The notes beneath the pieces were generated by a model. The model was not told where the DNA came from, searched no databases, and saw only the letters and a list, made by a program, of their open reading frames with translations. DNA of 64,000 nt, taken from assembly GCF_022771645.1 (NCBI RefSeq), contig NZ_JALFCU010000085.1, forward strand, positions 1 through 64,000. The letters run 5' to 3'. The number at the start of each line of letters is the position of its first letter. Within the stretch, counting starts at the first letter, position 1. Shown here piece after piece: positions 23,838 to 35,200 of this stretch. The DNA is from Selenomonas sp. Its GTDB lineage: Bacteria; Bacillota; Negativicutes; Selenomonadales; Selenomonadaceae. The translations under genes and the position numbers were made by a program.

Positions 23838-25001
23838 ATGCGTTTTCTTCACACCGCCGACTGGCATCTGGGCAAGCTCTTCGGACAGCGCTATCAGACA
23901 GAGGATCAGCGTTATGTGCTCGGGGAGCTTCTTTCGCTTGCGAAAGACGAGTGCGTGGATGCCGTCGTCATCGCGGGGGATATCTTCGACCGCAGCGTGC
24001 CGCCGGCGGAGGCCGTCGACCTCATGAGCGAGGTGCTGGCGCGCTTCGCGGAGCTGCGGCTGCCCGTGCTCTACATCGCAGGCAACCACGACAGCGCGAG
24101 CCGCATCGACTTCGGCCGCACGGTGCTCGCGAAGAGCCGCGTCTACCTCGCCGGCCATGTGCGGCAGGGCGCGGCGCCCGTCGTGCTCGAGGACGCGGAC
24201 GGGCCGGTCTATGTGTCGCTCCTGCCGTTTGCCTCGCCGCTCGAGGTGCGCGAGGCGTTCGGCGTGGAAAGCGCCTTGACGTATGACGAGGCGATGGCGC
24301 TCGTCGTCGCGGACGCGCGCGCGCAGATTCCTGGGGGTGCGCGTTCCATCGCCGTCGCGCACGCGTTCCTCGCGGGCGGCGTGAGCTCGGAGTCGGAGCG
24401 GCCGCTCTCGGTCGGCGGCACGGATCAGGTGCGGCCGGCGCATTTCACGGCGTACAATTATACGGCGCTCGGCCACCTGCACGGCCCGCAGCGCGCAGGC
24501 GCGGAGACCATCCGCTATTCCGGCTCGCTGCTGAAATATTCGTTCGACGAGGCGGCGCAACGGAAAGGCGTCATCATCGTCGACATGGACAAGGACGGCG
24601 GCGTCAGCCAAAAATTTGTCCCCTTGACGCCGCGTCATGATGTGCGCATCGTCACAGGCATGATGTCAGAACTCATGAGCGACGGCTTCGATCCGCTGCC
24701 GCATGACGATTACGTCCGCGTCGATCTCTTGGACACGGATACGATTCTCAATGCCTACGAAAAGCTGCAGGCCGTCTACCCGAACCTCTTCACGCTCACG
24801 CGGCCGAACTGGCGGCCGAAGGACGCAGACGCGCTCGCCGTGCAGTCGCATGAGGAGCAGAAAAAGAAATCGGACGTGACGCTGTTTTGCGAGTTTTTCT
24901 CGGACAACACCGAGCAGCACGAACAGCTCACGGACGAGCAGCGGCAGGTCGTCATCGACTGCTTTGACGAGATGGAGCGCGAGAGGAGGGAGCAGGCGTG
25001 A
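23838..25001 (+). CDS. sbcD: Exonuclease SbcD (Mre11-like nuclease subunit)
   Basis: A 387-residue metallophosphoesterase nuclease that works with SbcC to open hairpins and trim blocked DNA ends. Motifs in order are FLHTADWHLGK, IAGDIFDRS, YIAGNHD, AHAFLAGG and ALGHLHGPQ, giving the two-metal site. A capping domain forms the C-terminus. The ATG at 23838 follows a GGGAGG site. It overlaps the SbcC start codon by 4 bases (GTGA). Confidence 0.95.
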   Translation: MRFLHTADWHLGKLFGQRYQTEDQRYVLGELLSLAKDECVDAVVIAGDIFDRSVPPAEAVDLMSEVLARFAELRLPVLYIAGNHDSASRIDFGRTVLAKSRVYLAGHVRQGAAPVVLEDADGPVYVSLLPFASPLEVREAFGVESALTYDEAMALVVADARAQIPGGARSIAVAHAFLAGGVSSESERPLSVGGTDQVRPAHFTAYNYTALGHLHGPQRAGAETIRYSGSLLKYSFDEAAQRKGVIIVDMDKDGGVSQKFVPLTPRHDVRIVTGMMSELMSDGFDPLPHDDYVRVDLLDTDTILNAYEKLQAVYPNLFTLTRPNWRPKDADALAVQSHEEQKKKSDVTLFCEFFSDNTEQHEQLTDEQRQVVIDCFDEMERERREQA

Positions 25002-27604
25002 AACTGCACAAGCTGGTGCTGCAGGCGTTCGGCCCGTACACGGAGCGCGTCGTGCTCGATTTCGATGCCGGGCTCGCGGGCAGCACGATGTTCCTGATCC
25101 ACGGCAAGACGGGCGCGGGCAAGACGACGATCCTCGACGGTCTCGCGTTCGCGCTCTATGGCGAGGCGAGCGGCTCGGCGCGTTCGGGCGCGATGCTGCG
25201 TTCCGATTTCGTCGACAAGAAGAGCAAGACGGAGGTCGAGCTCGAATTTTCTTTGGGCTCGACGCGCTACCGCGTCCGCCGCACGCCGACGTACACGGTC
25301 GAAGGCAACAAGACGGCGCGGCAGGCGACGGCGGCGCTCTATGAGATCGCGGACGTCGGGGAACATCTCGTCGCGGGCAAACCGAACGACGTCACGAGCC
25401 GCATCGTGGCGCTGACGGGATTTGATGCGAAGGAATTCCGCCAGGTCGTGCTGCTGCCGCAAGGCGAGTTCCGCACATTCCTGCTCGCGAAGTCGAACGA
25501 GCGCAGCAAGCTCATGACAACGCTATTCGACACGGGGAAATACGGCGTGCTCGAGGCGAAGCTCAAAGAGCGTCGCGACGCCATCCGCACGGCAAACGAA
25601 GAGAACCGCCGCGAGCAGGAGCGGCTGCTCGGCGAAGCGAGCGCAGACAACGCTGCGGCGTTGCAAAAACAGGCGGAGGATGAGGCGGCAGGGCTCGCGG
25701 CGAAGCGCGCAGCCGTCGAATCGGCGGGCGCGCAGCACACGGCGGCGCAGCAGGCGCTCGCGGACGGCACGGCGCTCGCGGGCTGGTTCGACAAGCTCAG
25801 AGAGGCCGAGGCCGCGCAGGCCGCCGACGCGCAGAAGCAGGAAAAGGTCGAGGCATACCGCCAGCAACTCGACCGCGCGAAACGCGCCGTTCTGCTCATG
25901 GACAAGGCAAAGCACGCGCAGCAAGCGCAGGCGAACGCGAAGGAGAGCGCGCAGCGGGCGAAAGAATTGGAGACTGCACGTCAAACGGCAGAAGCGAAGG
26001 CAAAGCAAGCGGAAGCGGCGTTCACGGCCGAAGAAGCGAAGCGTCCGCAGCGCGAAGCATCACGCCAGCGTGCGCAATCGCTCGCCGAGGCGCAGAAGAC
26101 GATTCACGCGATCGTCGTGCTGCGCGATCAGGCGGCCGCCGTCGGGCGGGCGGCGAAAAACGCGGCAGCGCAGAACACGCAAGCGACAGCGGCCGCCGCG
26201 GCAGCGAAGAAAACCGTCGACCGCCTGCATTTCCTCGAGCGAGCAGGCAAGGCGTTCTCGCTCGCGCAAGGCCTCGTCGATGGCATGCCGTGCCCCGTCT
26301 GCGGTGCGACGGAGCATCCGCATCCTGCGGAGACGGAAGAGCTCGTGCCGACGGATGCGGAAATACAGAAAGCGGAGTCTGCGCTCGCACGCGCGGAAAA
26401 AGCGCAGGCCGCCGCGCAGGCCGCAGAGGCGCAGCGCAAAGCGGAGGCCGCCGCGCTGACCGGCAAGCTCGCGGCAGCGCGCGAACACCTCCCCGAAGGG
26501 CTTGCGGAAGACGAAACGGCGGCCGCCGCATCAGCGCGCGAAGCGGCTGTCGGCGCGCAGCAGCTCGAACAAGCGTACGAGCAGGCGCGGAAAGCGCACG
26601 AGACGGCGCAGGCCGCGCTCTCCGCGGCGCGCGCGAACGCGGAAAGCAGCAAGGCGTATGCTGAGGCGCAACAAGCGGAGCAGGAACAGGCGACGCGCAT
26701 CTTTGGTGAAGGCTGCATCGCGGCGGGCTTTCCGGATCTCGCCGCCTTCCTCGCGGCCATCGAGGGCCGGTGGCGCGAGCCCGCGTTCTTAACGCAGGTC
26801 GAGCAGCACATTCGCGAGTTCGAGGACCAGAAGCTCCAGCATGCGACGCAGCGCCAGGAAGCGGAATTGCAGACGAAGGGCAAGACGCGTCCTGACCTCG
26901 CAGCGCTCCAAGCGGCGGCACAGGCGGCTGGCGCCGCTTGGAAGCAGGCCGTCGAGACGGCGAACGCCGCCGAGCTCCGCCTCGCACAGGAAAAGAAACA
27001 GATCGAGCAACTCGCGAAATTGCAGAAAGCAGAGGCCGCACTTGCGGAAAAGGCGCGCGTCATCGGGCATCTTGCGCAGGTTGCGTGCGCCGAGCATCCG
27101 TACCGCGTCCATTTCCAGACGTACATCCAGAAATCGATTTTCGACGATGTCATGGCGGCGGCGAACGAACGCCTCCGCATCATGAGCAGCGGGCGTTACG
27201 AGCTCCAAAATGGCAAGGAAGCGAACGGCCATGCGTTCGAAGGCCTCGCCATCGCCGTCTTTGACGCGTACACGGGCAAGAAGCGCGAGACGTCATCGCT
27301 CTCCGGCGGCGAGTCGTTCCTCGCGTCGCTCGCGCTCGCGCTTGGCCTCGCTGACACGGTCACGCGCTACTCCGAGGGCATCCGCCTCGACACGATGTTC
27401 ATCGATGAGGGCTTCGGCTCGCTCGACGAGGAGACGCTCGACACGGCGCTCAAGGCGCTCATGAAGCTGCAGGAAGGCGGCCGCGTCATCGGCATCATCT
27501 CGCACGTCAAGGAGCTCGCCGAGTGCATCGGCGACCGCATCGAGGTCGTGAAGACGACGAAAGGCAGCACGGCGCACTTCGCGCATGGCACGCTCGCGGA
27601 GTGA
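24998..27604 (+). CDS. sbcC: Exonuclease SbcC (Rad50-like ATPase subunit)
   Basis: An 868-residue SMC-like ATPase, shorter than the roughly 1050 residues of E. coli SbcC. Walker A is HGKTGAGKTTILDG near residue 37. Long Ala/Gln/Lys-rich coiled coils run from about residue 190 to 720. The zinc hook CPVC (Cys432, Cys435) sits at the apex. The C-terminus has SLSGGESFLASLALALG and FIDEGFGSLD (Walker B). The start is GTG, coupled to sbcD. The shorter coil simply means a shorter arm. Confidence 0.94.
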   Translation: MKLHKLVLQAFGPYTERVVLDFDAGLAGSTMFLIHGKTGAGKTTILDGLAFALYGEASGSARSGAMLRSDFVDKKSKTEVELEFSLGSTRYRVRRTPTYTVEGNKTARQATAALYEIADVGEHLVAGKPNDVTSRIVALTGFDAKEFRQVVLLPQGEFRTFLLAKSNERSKLMTTLFDTGKYGVLEAKLKERRDAIRTANEENRREQERLLGEASADNAAALQKQAEDEAAGLAAKRAAVESAGAQHTAAQQALADGTALAGWFDKLREAEAAQAADAQKQEKVEAYRQQLDRAKRAVLLMDKAKHAQQAQANAKESAQRAKELETARQTAEAKAKQAEAAFTAEEAKRPQREASRQRAQSLAEAQKTIHAIVVLRDQAAAVGRAAKNAAAQNTQATAAAAAAKKTVDRLHFLERAGKAFSLAQGLVDGMPCPVCGATEHPHPAETEELVPTDAEIQKAESALARAEKAQAAAQAAEAQRKAEAAALTGKLAAAREHLPEGLAEDETAAAASAREAAVGAQQLEQAYEQARKAHETAQAALSAARANAESSKAYAEAQQAEQEQATRIFGEGCIAAGFPDLAAFLAAIEGRWREPAFLTQVEQHIREFEDQKLQHATQRQEAELQTKGKTRPDLAALQAAAQAAGAAWKQAVETANAAELRLAQEKKQIEQLAKLQKAEAALAEKARVIGHLAQVACAEHPYRVHFQTYIQKSIFDDVMAAANERLRIMSSGRYELQNGKEANGHAFEGLAIAVFDAYTGKKRETSSLSGGESFLASLALALGLADTVTRYSEGIRLDTMFIDEGFGSLDEETLDTALKALMKLQEGGRVIGIISHVKELAECIGDRIEVVKTTKGSTAHFAHGTLAE

Positions 27605-27666
27605 CGGTTGCAGCGGCCGCGTTCCAAGCGGATGACAGGTTTTTGTGTTGAAAGAAGGAAAAAACG

Positions 27667-28677
27667 ATGGACATCGATTACCATTTTTGCACGACGTACG
27701 TGCTCGCCCGCTGGGCGGATTTCGGCAGCGCGAATGCAAAGATCATCGCCACGAGCGCCCAGCTCGTCGATGACAACATGGATGACAATCCGTTCTCGGA
27801 CAAGGCGGAAGAGAAAGCCATCGCGCAGGGCATCAACATCCGGTACTCTGCGCAGCATATCTGGAACAACATTACGGGCAAGGGGAACATGGAGGTCTGG
27901 ATCCCGTTCCATTTTCTGCCGGGCCTCCAGGGCAAGACGACGGACGAGCAGCTCGTCTGCCGGAAGCACAGCGAGCTTTCGCAGGCGCTTGGCGAGCGGC
28001 TGCTCGAGACGACGCTCGACAACGGGCAGTTCGGCTTCCGGCTCGGCGTCGGCCTCCACGTCCTCGCCGACACGTGGGCGCATCAGGGCTTCGCCGGCAT
28101 CAATGCGTCCATCAATCGCGTGCAGAACCTGATTTTCAATGCGTCTGGCGAATCCATCGAAAAGATGCTGAAGGATTTCATTGACAGCCATCAATTTGTC
28201 GCGGATTTCATCAACAACATGAATCCTCTCGGCCATGTCACGGCCATGCATTGCCCCGACCAGCCGTATCTCTGGTGGAAGACGAAATACTTGTTTGCGG
28301 ACGGGCGGAAAAATTGGGAAGAATTCCTCGAAGCGTCGGAAGAAATCTTCCGCATCCTCCAGCAGGTCAGCTGCGTGCCGGTGACAGGGCTCACGGAGGA
28401 GCAGAAGGATATGTTGACGACGTGTTTCCGTGAGATCCAGGACGACGATTTCGACGTGCGCTACCAGGAATGGATTCGCCGCATCCACGAAAATGACTTC
28501 GACATCCCGAATTTCGATGAAAATGACCGGACGGTGGAATACAGCATGGGAACGATCCTAGGCGACCCGGATTTCCGCAAGTCGTTCTACGAGGAAATCA
28601 ACGACCATTTTTACTGGGTCCGGGACCGGCTGCGGGCGCACGGCCTCGACATGCTGAAGCAGGAAGCCGTGTATTGA
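27667..28677 (+). CDS. DUF6765 family protein
   Basis: A 336-residue protein resembling the DUF6765 family. Conserved histidines and acids (DYHFCTTY, SAQHIW, FHFLPG, GVGLHVLADTWAHQGFAG) suggest a helical metal site like that of zinc-dependent phospholipase C or S1/P1 nuclease folds; this is inference from the HxxxD..H pattern. There is no signal peptide, so it is cytosolic. It sits between sbcC and addB, 62 bases after the former and 19 before the latter, so it may share their transcript. The function is unknown. Confidence 0.7.
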   Translation: MDIDYHFCTTYVLARWADFGSANAKIIATSAQLVDDNMDDNPFSDKAEEKAIAQGINIRYSAQHIWNNITGKGNMEVWIPFHFLPGLQGKTTDEQLVCRKHSELSQALGERLLETTLDNGQFGFRLGVGLHVLADTWAHQGFAGINASINRVQNLIFNASGESIEKMLKDFIDSHQFVADFINNMNPLGHVTAMHCPDQPYLWWKTKYLFADGRKNWEEFLEASEEIFRILQQVSCVPVTGLTEEQKDMLTTCFREIQDDDFDVRYQEWIRRIHENDFDIPNFDENDRTVEYSMGTILGDPDFRKSFYEEINDHFYWVRDRLRAHGLDMLKQEAVY

Positions 28678-28696
28678 TGTTCTGAGGAGAATGGAT

Positions 28697-31600
28697 ATGC
28701 CAGGAACGCTGAGATTCATCGCGGGGCGCGCGGGAGCAGGGAAGACGGCGCTGTGCGAGCGGGAAATCGCAGAGGAGATCGCGCGCGCGCCCATCGGGCC
28801 TGCGTGCGTGCTGCTGCTGCCGGAGCAGATGACGTACTGCGTCGAGCGCGAGCTCGCGGCGCGGCTCGCGGGGACGGGATTTGTGCGCGCGTATGTGTTC
28901 GGCTTCCGCCGCTTCGCGCGGCAGGTGCTCCTCGGCACGGGCGGCCTCCTCAGGCCGCGCATCAGCGAGGTCGGGCGGCGGCTTTTGCTGCGCCGCATCC
29001 TCACGAAAGAGGGCAAGGGCCTCGCGTTCTTCCATCGCGCGGCCGGGCAGCGCGGCTTCGGCGCGACGCTCTCCGAGACGATCAAGGAACTGAAAAATTA
29101 TGAGCTCACGCCGGAAAAGCTGCGCAAGGCGGCCGATGATTTTGCCGCGACGGAGGACGCGCTCGCGGACAAGCTCAAAGACCTCGCGCTGCTCGCCGAG
29201 CAGTTCGATGCGGCGATGGCCGGGCGCTACGATGATGCGGAAGACATGATGAACCTCCTCATCGAGCGCTTGCCGTCATCGCAATTCATCAAGGGCGCGA
29301 AAATCTGGGTCGACGGATTCATCTTCTTCAACCCGCAGGAACAGCAGGTGCTCGCGGGGCTTTTGGCGGCGGGTTGCGACGTGACGGTGACGCTGCCGCT
29401 CGCGCCGCGCCTCGCGGATGCGGAAAATCATGCGACGGGGCTGTTCAACCGTTCGTACCGCACGATGGACGAGCTCGCGAAGGTTGCGAAGCGCGCCGGC
29501 GTGACAGCCGTGAACATCGAATCCATCGTGCCGCCGGAAGAGGCATCTGCCGGCCGTTTCCATGCGCCTGCGCTCGCCGCCATCGAGCACGGGCTATTCC
29601 GTGCGCCCATCATGCCGCAGGATGGCTCTGGCGCGGGCGTGCAGATCGTCGAGGCGGCGAACCGCCGCATCGAGGTCGAGGCCGTCGCGGCGGACATCCT
29701 GCGGCTCGTGCGCGAGGAGGGCCTCCGCTGGCGCGACATCGGCGTGCTCGTGCGCGACGAGGCATCGTATCAGGAGCTCCTGCGCCTCGTGTTCCACGAC
29801 CACGCCATCCCGATGTTCGTCGACGGCAAGCGGCAGGCCGTGCACCACCCGCTCGCCGAGCTCGTGCGCTCGGCGCTCGAGGCCGTGCGCGGCTGGCGCT
29901 ACGAGCCCGTCATCCGCACGCTGCGCACGGGCTTTTTCCCCGTCACGCGCGACGAGATCGACAAGCTCGAGAACTACGTGCTGCAGTTCGGCGTGCGCGG
30001 CGCGGGGCGCTGGACGATGGCCGACCCGTGGCCTTGGTTCGAGCATCGCTCCATCGACGAGGAAGAGCAGGCGACGGAAAAAGACGCGGCGATGCTCGCG
30101 GCCATCGACGACATCCGCCGCCGTGCCGCGCAGCCGCTTGCGGGGTTTGCCGAGCAGCTGAAGCAGGGAAAGACCGTGCGCGCGTACGCGAAGGCGATTT
30201 ACGACCTGCTCGAGCGCCTCGACGTGCCGGCGACGCTCGTGCAGTGGTCGGAGGCCAGCGAAAATCGTCAGCAGCAGGATGAGCACCTCGCGACGGCGGC
30301 CGAGCACCGCCAGATCTGGGACGACATGATCGGCCTTCTCGACCAGCTCGTCGAGGTCGGCGGCGACGAGCCGATGAGCCGAAAGGATTTCGAAGCCGTC
30401 CTCTCCGACGGCCTCGACGCGCTCGCGATGAAGCTCATCCCTCCGGGCCTCGATGAGGTGACGGTCGCCGCGTTCGACCAGAACAGCCTCATGAACACGC
30501 GCGCCATCTACATCGTCGGCGCGCAGGAAGGCGTCATGCCGCGCCGCAGCCGCGAGAAAGGGCTGTTCTCCGATGCCGACCGCCAGCATCTCTCCGATGC
30601 GGGCTACGACATCGCCTCGGGCGGCCGCGACGGCACGCTCGCGGAAAAATTCTTGCTGTATCGCGGCTTCACGGAGGCGACGGACTGCCTCTGGGTGTCG
30701 TACGCGCTCGCGGACGACGAGGGGAAGGGCCTCGCGCCGTCGGCGTACATCGGCCGCCTGCGTCGCCTGCTGCCGGACGCGCCGTTCCTCTCGCTGCCGC
30801 TCGAGACGCTCGAGCCCGCTGCGGACGAGACGGCGACGGGGCTCAGCCATGAGGCACAGCTCCGCCTCGCGGACGGGCGGAAGGCCATCACGGGGCTTGC
30901 GGCGGCGCTGCGCGGCCTCCGGGAACGCGGCATGCTCGCGCCGTACTGGCGCGATGTCTACAACTGGGCGCAGGGTCAGGAAACGCTTGCCGCGCCGCTC
31001 AATCTCGCGCTCGCGGGACTCTTTGCGAAACTGCGTGATGAGCAGCTGCCCGCGCCGCTCGCGCTCGCGCTCTTCGCGCCGAAGAAGCGGCTGACGGGCA
31101 GCGTCACGCGCTTCGAGTCGTTCCACGGCTGCCCGTTCCAGCATTTCGCGAGCTACGGCTTGCGCCTGAAGGAGCGCAAGGAGCGCGCGTTCGCGCAGCT
31201 CGATTTCGGCAACCTGTTGCATGGCTTCCTGCACAACTGCGGCGAGGCGCTGCACGCGGCCGGCCGCAGCTGGCGCGACGTCGGCGAGCAGGAGCGCGCG
31301 GAGCTCGTGCACGATATTCTGGGCGAGCTCGCGCCGCGCCTGCAGAATGAAATCCTGTTGAGCTCGAAGGCCTATGCGCATCTGCTCGAACGCATCGCGC
31401 GCACGGCAGATCACGCGCTGCTGCGCCTCATCGAGATGGACGCGGTCAGCACGTTCCATCCCGTGCTGTTCGAGCGGACATTTGGATACGGCTATGGCAC
31501 GGGCGCAATGCCGCCGCTCGCGTACGACCTGCCGCAGGGCGTGCGCCTCGAAGTCACGGGCAAGATCGACCGCATCGACTTCGACGAGAGCGGGCGCTAT

Positions 31601-32284
31601 TTCCTCGTCGTCGACTACAAGACAGGGCAGGCCGCGCTGAACATCTTGGACGTTTACTACGGCTTGCGGCTGCAGCTTTTGACGTACTTGCTCGTCACGC
31701 GGAACCTCGTCGCGCAGACGGAAGACCACGCCATGCTGCCGGCCGGCATCCTCTACTGCCTCGTGAAATACAACTGGTGGGCTGCGGCGAAGCGGCCGAC
31801 GGACGATGAGGCGCAGGCGCATTTCGACGACCTCCTGCGCCTGCCGGGCTGGGTGCTCGCCGACCTCGATGTCGTCCACGCCATTGATGCGTCCGGACGC
31901 TTTTTCCCCGTGCGGCTGAACAGTAACGGCGCGATCAACGCCTACGACCGGCCGAAGCTCAAGACGCAGGACGATTTCGTCGCGCTGCTCGACTACGTCG
32001 ACCACATGCTCGCACGGACGGGCGAGGAGATTTTGCTCGGCGACATCCGCTCGAAGCCGTATCGTCATGGCAAATTCGACGCGTGCGGCTATTGCCCGTA
32101 CAAGATTCTCTGCGGCTTTGACCCGCTGCTCGGCAGCCGGCCGTTCACGCCGGACGACCGGAAGGAAGCGGACGTGCTCGCGGAGCTCCATCACCTCGCG
32201 GGCATCCCCGTCGCGGAGCCGGAGAAGAAAGCAAAAACGCCCAAAAAGAAGAAAACGACGAAAGGAGGCGCGGCCGATGCCTGA
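28697..32284 (+). CDS. addB: AddB subunit of the AddAB helicase-nuclease
   Basis: A 1195-residue RecBCD-equivalent subunit that resects double-strand breaks and recognises Chi. It has an N-terminal helicase-like fold with Walker A GRAGAGKT and a C-terminal RecB-family nuclease with VVDYKTG. Four cysteines (Cys812 in HGCPFQH, then Cys1130, Cys1133 and Cys1139 in CGYCPYKILC) form the AddB iron-sulfur staple. I use the ATG at 28697, about 8 bases from GAGGAG; the in-frame ATG at 28691 is too close to that site. The end overlaps addA by 8 bases. The C-terminus is a Lys-rich tail. Confidence 0.95.
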   Translation: MPGTLRFIAGRAGAGKTALCEREIAEEIARAPIGPACVLLLPEQMTYCVERELAARLAGTGFVRAYVFGFRRFARQVLLGTGGLLRPRISEVGRRLLLRRILTKEGKGLAFFHRAAGQRGFGATLSETIKELKNYELTPEKLRKAADDFAATEDALADKLKDLALLAEQFDAAMAGRYDDAEDMMNLLIERLPSSQFIKGAKIWVDGFIFFNPQEQQVLAGLLAAGCDVTVTLPLAPRLADAENHATGLFNRSYRTMDELAKVAKRAGVTAVNIESIVPPEEASAGRFHAPALAAIEHGLFRAPIMPQDGSGAGVQIVEAANRRIEVEAVAADILRLVREEGLRWRDIGVLVRDEASYQELLRLVFHDHAIPMFVDGKRQAVHHPLAELVRSALEAVRGWRYEPVIRTLRTGFFPVTRDEIDKLENYVLQFGVRGAGRWTMADPWPWFEHRSIDEEEQATEKDAAMLAAIDDIRRRAAQPLAGFAEQLKQGKTVRAYAKAIYDLLERLDVPATLVQWSEASENRQQQDEHLATAAEHRQIWDDMIGLLDQLVEVGGDEPMSRKDFEAVLSDGLDALAMKLIPPGLDEVTVAAFDQNSLMNTRAIYIVGAQEGVMPRRSREKGLFSDADRQHLSDAGYDIASGGRDGTLAEKFLLYRGFTEATDCLWVSYALADDEGKGLAPSAYIGRLRRLLPDAPFLSLPLETLEPAADETATGLSHEAQLRLADGRKAITGLAAALRGLRERGMLAPYWRDVYNWAQGQETLAAPLNLALAGLFAKLRDEQLPAPLALALFAPKKRLTGSVTRFESFHGCPFQHFASYGLRLKERKERAFAQLDFGNLLHGFLHNCGEALHAAGRSWRDVGEQERAELVHDILGELAPRLQNEILLSSKAYAHLLERIARTADHALLRLIEMDAVSTFHPVLFERTFGYGYGTGAMPPLAYDLPQGVRLEVTGKIDRIDFDESGRYFLVVDYKTGQAALNILDVYYGLRLQLLTYLLVTRNLVAQTEDHAMLPAGILYCLVKYNWWAAAKRPTDDEAQAHFDDLLRLPGWVLADLDVVHAIDASGRFFPVRLNSNGAINAYDRPKLKTQDDFVALLDYVDHMLARTGEEILLGDIRSKPYRHGKFDACGYCPYKILCGFDPLLGSRPFTPDDRKEADVLAELHHLAGIPVAEPEKKAKTPKKKKTTKGGAADA

Positions 32285-35200
32285 AGCGAAGATCGGCTGG
32301 TCAAAGGATCAGCAGAAAGCCATCGATACGAAGGGCGAGAACCTCATCGTCGCAGCGGCGGCCGGCTCCGGCAAGACGGCCGTGCTCGTCGAGCGCATCA
32401 TCCAGGAGGTCTTGCACGGCGACTGCGACGTCGACAAGCTGCTCGTCGTGACGTTCACGGACGCGGCGGCGCGCGAGATGCGCCAACGCGTCGAGGCTTC
32501 GCTCGAGCAGGCGCTCGACGCGGACGAGAACAAGGACAAGCCCGACCGCATCAAGGACATCGAGCGGCAGATCGTCTTGCTCTCGGGCGCGTCGATTTCG
32601 ACGATGCACCGCTTCTGCCTGCGTATCTTGCAGCGCCATTTCGAGGCGGTCGACCTCGACCCCGAGTTCCGCATCGGCAACGAGCAGGAGCTCAACATCC
32701 TGCGCGAGGACGCCATGGAGCAGCTGCTCGCGGACGAATACGAGAAAGGCGCGCCCGCGTTCCTCGCGCTCACGGATCATTATGGCACGGACCGCGACGA
32801 CACGCGCGTGCACGAACTCATCGAGAACGCCTATGATTTTTCGCTGTCGCAGCCGTTCCCGGACGTTTGGCTCACGGAGGCTGCCGCACATTTCGACATC
32901 GCGGACGGCGTGCGCCTCGCCGATACGTGGTGGTATGAGACGGTGCATGAAGCCATCGCGCGCGAGCTCGCGACGTATCCGCCGCTCGTCGCGCCGCTCG
33001 TCGAGGAAGCGCGGGAGGCCGGCAGCAAAACATATCTGCCGTGCCTCGAAGAGGACGCAGGCATCATCGAACACATCAAGCGCGCGTTTGATGGCGGTGA
33101 TTGGGATGCATTCGTGCAAGCGCTCGCCGGCGCGAAGTTTCCGAAGCTTTCGAGAGACACGGCGCTCGACAAGGAGCAGTGCGCGCGCATCCAGAGCCAG
33201 CGCGCTATGTACAAGGACGGCATCCAGTCGCTCCAGGCGCGTTACATGGCGACGGAGGCCGAGCTTTTGGGCGGCCTGGGCGCCGCCGCGCCGGACGCGC
33301 ACGAGCTCGCGCGGCTGACCATCGCGTTCGGCACGGCGTTCCGCGCGGCGAAGAAAGAGCGCGGCGTCGTCGATTTCGCTGACCTCGAGCATTTCGCGCT
33401 CGACGTGCTCATCGACCAGGACGTGCGCGAGAAGACGGGGCACATCGTGCCGTCGGCAGTCGCGCGCGCGTTGCAGGAGCGCTACCACGAGGTCATGGTC
33501 GACGAGTATCAGGACACGAACGGCGTGCAGGAGCTCATCTTTTCGCTCGTCCGCAAGGACGCACCGCCAAACCTCTTCGTCGTCGGCGACGTGAAGCAGA
33601 GCATCTACCGCTTCCGCCTCGTCGACGCGCAGATGTTCCTCGAAAAATATCGCGATTATCCGACGACGGGCGGCTGCGATCGCGTCATCCTCTCGCAGAA
33701 TTTCCGCAGCCGTCCCGAAGTGCTCGCTGCCGTCAACTACATCTTCCAGCAGGTCATGTCCGGCGGCCCGATGGAGCTCGCCTACGGCAAAAACGAGGCG
33801 CTGAACCCGCCGGAGACCTCGGGTTACGGCGCGACGGACGCGCCGACGCTCGCGGGCCCGGAGGAGCTCGTCATCCTCAGCGAAGACGGCGAACCCGCGG
33901 AGGGCGGCGCTGCCGATGCGGCCGGAAAAACGGCGGACGCGCCGAGTGCGGAGAACGCGCCTGCAACAGAGGATGCGGCGGACGATGCGGCCGCGTCAAA
34001 AGAAGAACGCTCGCCGCTCGCCTGCGAAGCGCAGTACATCGCGCAGCGTATCCGCGCGTTCCTCGACGCCGGCACGCGCGTCTGGAACAAGCATACGAAA
34101 ACGTACGAGCCCATCACGTATCGCGACATCGTCATCCTCATGCGCTCCGTCAGCGATGGCAAGGCCGAGACCGTGCGCAAGGTGCTGCAGCAAAACGGCA
34201 TCCCTGCGTACGCGTCGAGCGACGCGAGCTATTTCGAGACGTCCGAGGTCAGCCTCATGCTCGCGCTCCTCAACATTCTCGACAACGCGCGGCAGGACGT
34301 CTACCTCGCGGCCGTGCTGCTGTCACCGATCGGCGGCTTCACGCTCGAAGAGCTCGCCGCTGTGCGCATCGCCGCGCCCGATGACGACATTTTCGGCGCG
34401 CTCCTGACGGCAGCGCGCACGGAGAACGACATCGACCCGCGCGTCCAGCAGAAGGCGGAAGCGTTCCGCGCGCGCCTCACGGACTGGCGCGACAGCGCGC
34501 GCACGCTCGGCGTGCCGGAGCTCATCTGGCAGCTGTACCGCGACACGGGCTACTACGATTACGTCGGCGGCCTGCCGGGCGGCTTGCAGAAGCAGGCGAA
34601 CCTGCGCATGCTCGCCGACCGCGCCGCCGCATACGAGCAGACGAACTTCCGCGGGCTGTTCCGCTTTTTGCGCTTCGTCAAGCGCATGCAGGACGCGGAC
34701 ACCGACCTCGCGGCTGCGCGCACGCTCGGCGAAAGCGAGAACGTCGTGCGCATCATGACGATCCACAAGAGCAAGGGCCTCGAGTTCCCTCTCGTCTTCG
34801 TGGCGCGCATGGGCGCGTCGTTCAACTTGCAGGACGCGAGCGCGACGCTGCCGCTCCATAAAAAACTCGGCTTCGGCATGTACGCGGCCGATGACGCGCA
34901 CATCGCGCGCTATCCGACGTTCGCGCGCTACGCCGTCGCCGCGCAGATCACGCAAGAGTCAAAAGCCGAGGAACTGCGCCTGCTCTACGTCGCGCTGACG
35001 CGCGCGCGCGAACGCCTCATCCTCGTCGGCACGCTGAAGACCGCGAAGAGCCTCGAAACCGCGCTGCGAAAATGCAGCCGCCATCTCGAGCGGACGGCGG
35101 CGCAGCTCCCCGAGGAGCTGCCGCTCGCGGCGAACTCGTACCTCGAGTGGATGCTCATGGCGCTCCTCCATCACCCGGCCGCGCGCGACCTGCGCGCGCA

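Noticed and set aside
29594..32194. 866-residue open frame on the minus strand inside addB
   Set aside because: Antisense to the conserved nuclease domain with its Fe-S cysteines; no recognisable domain of its own.
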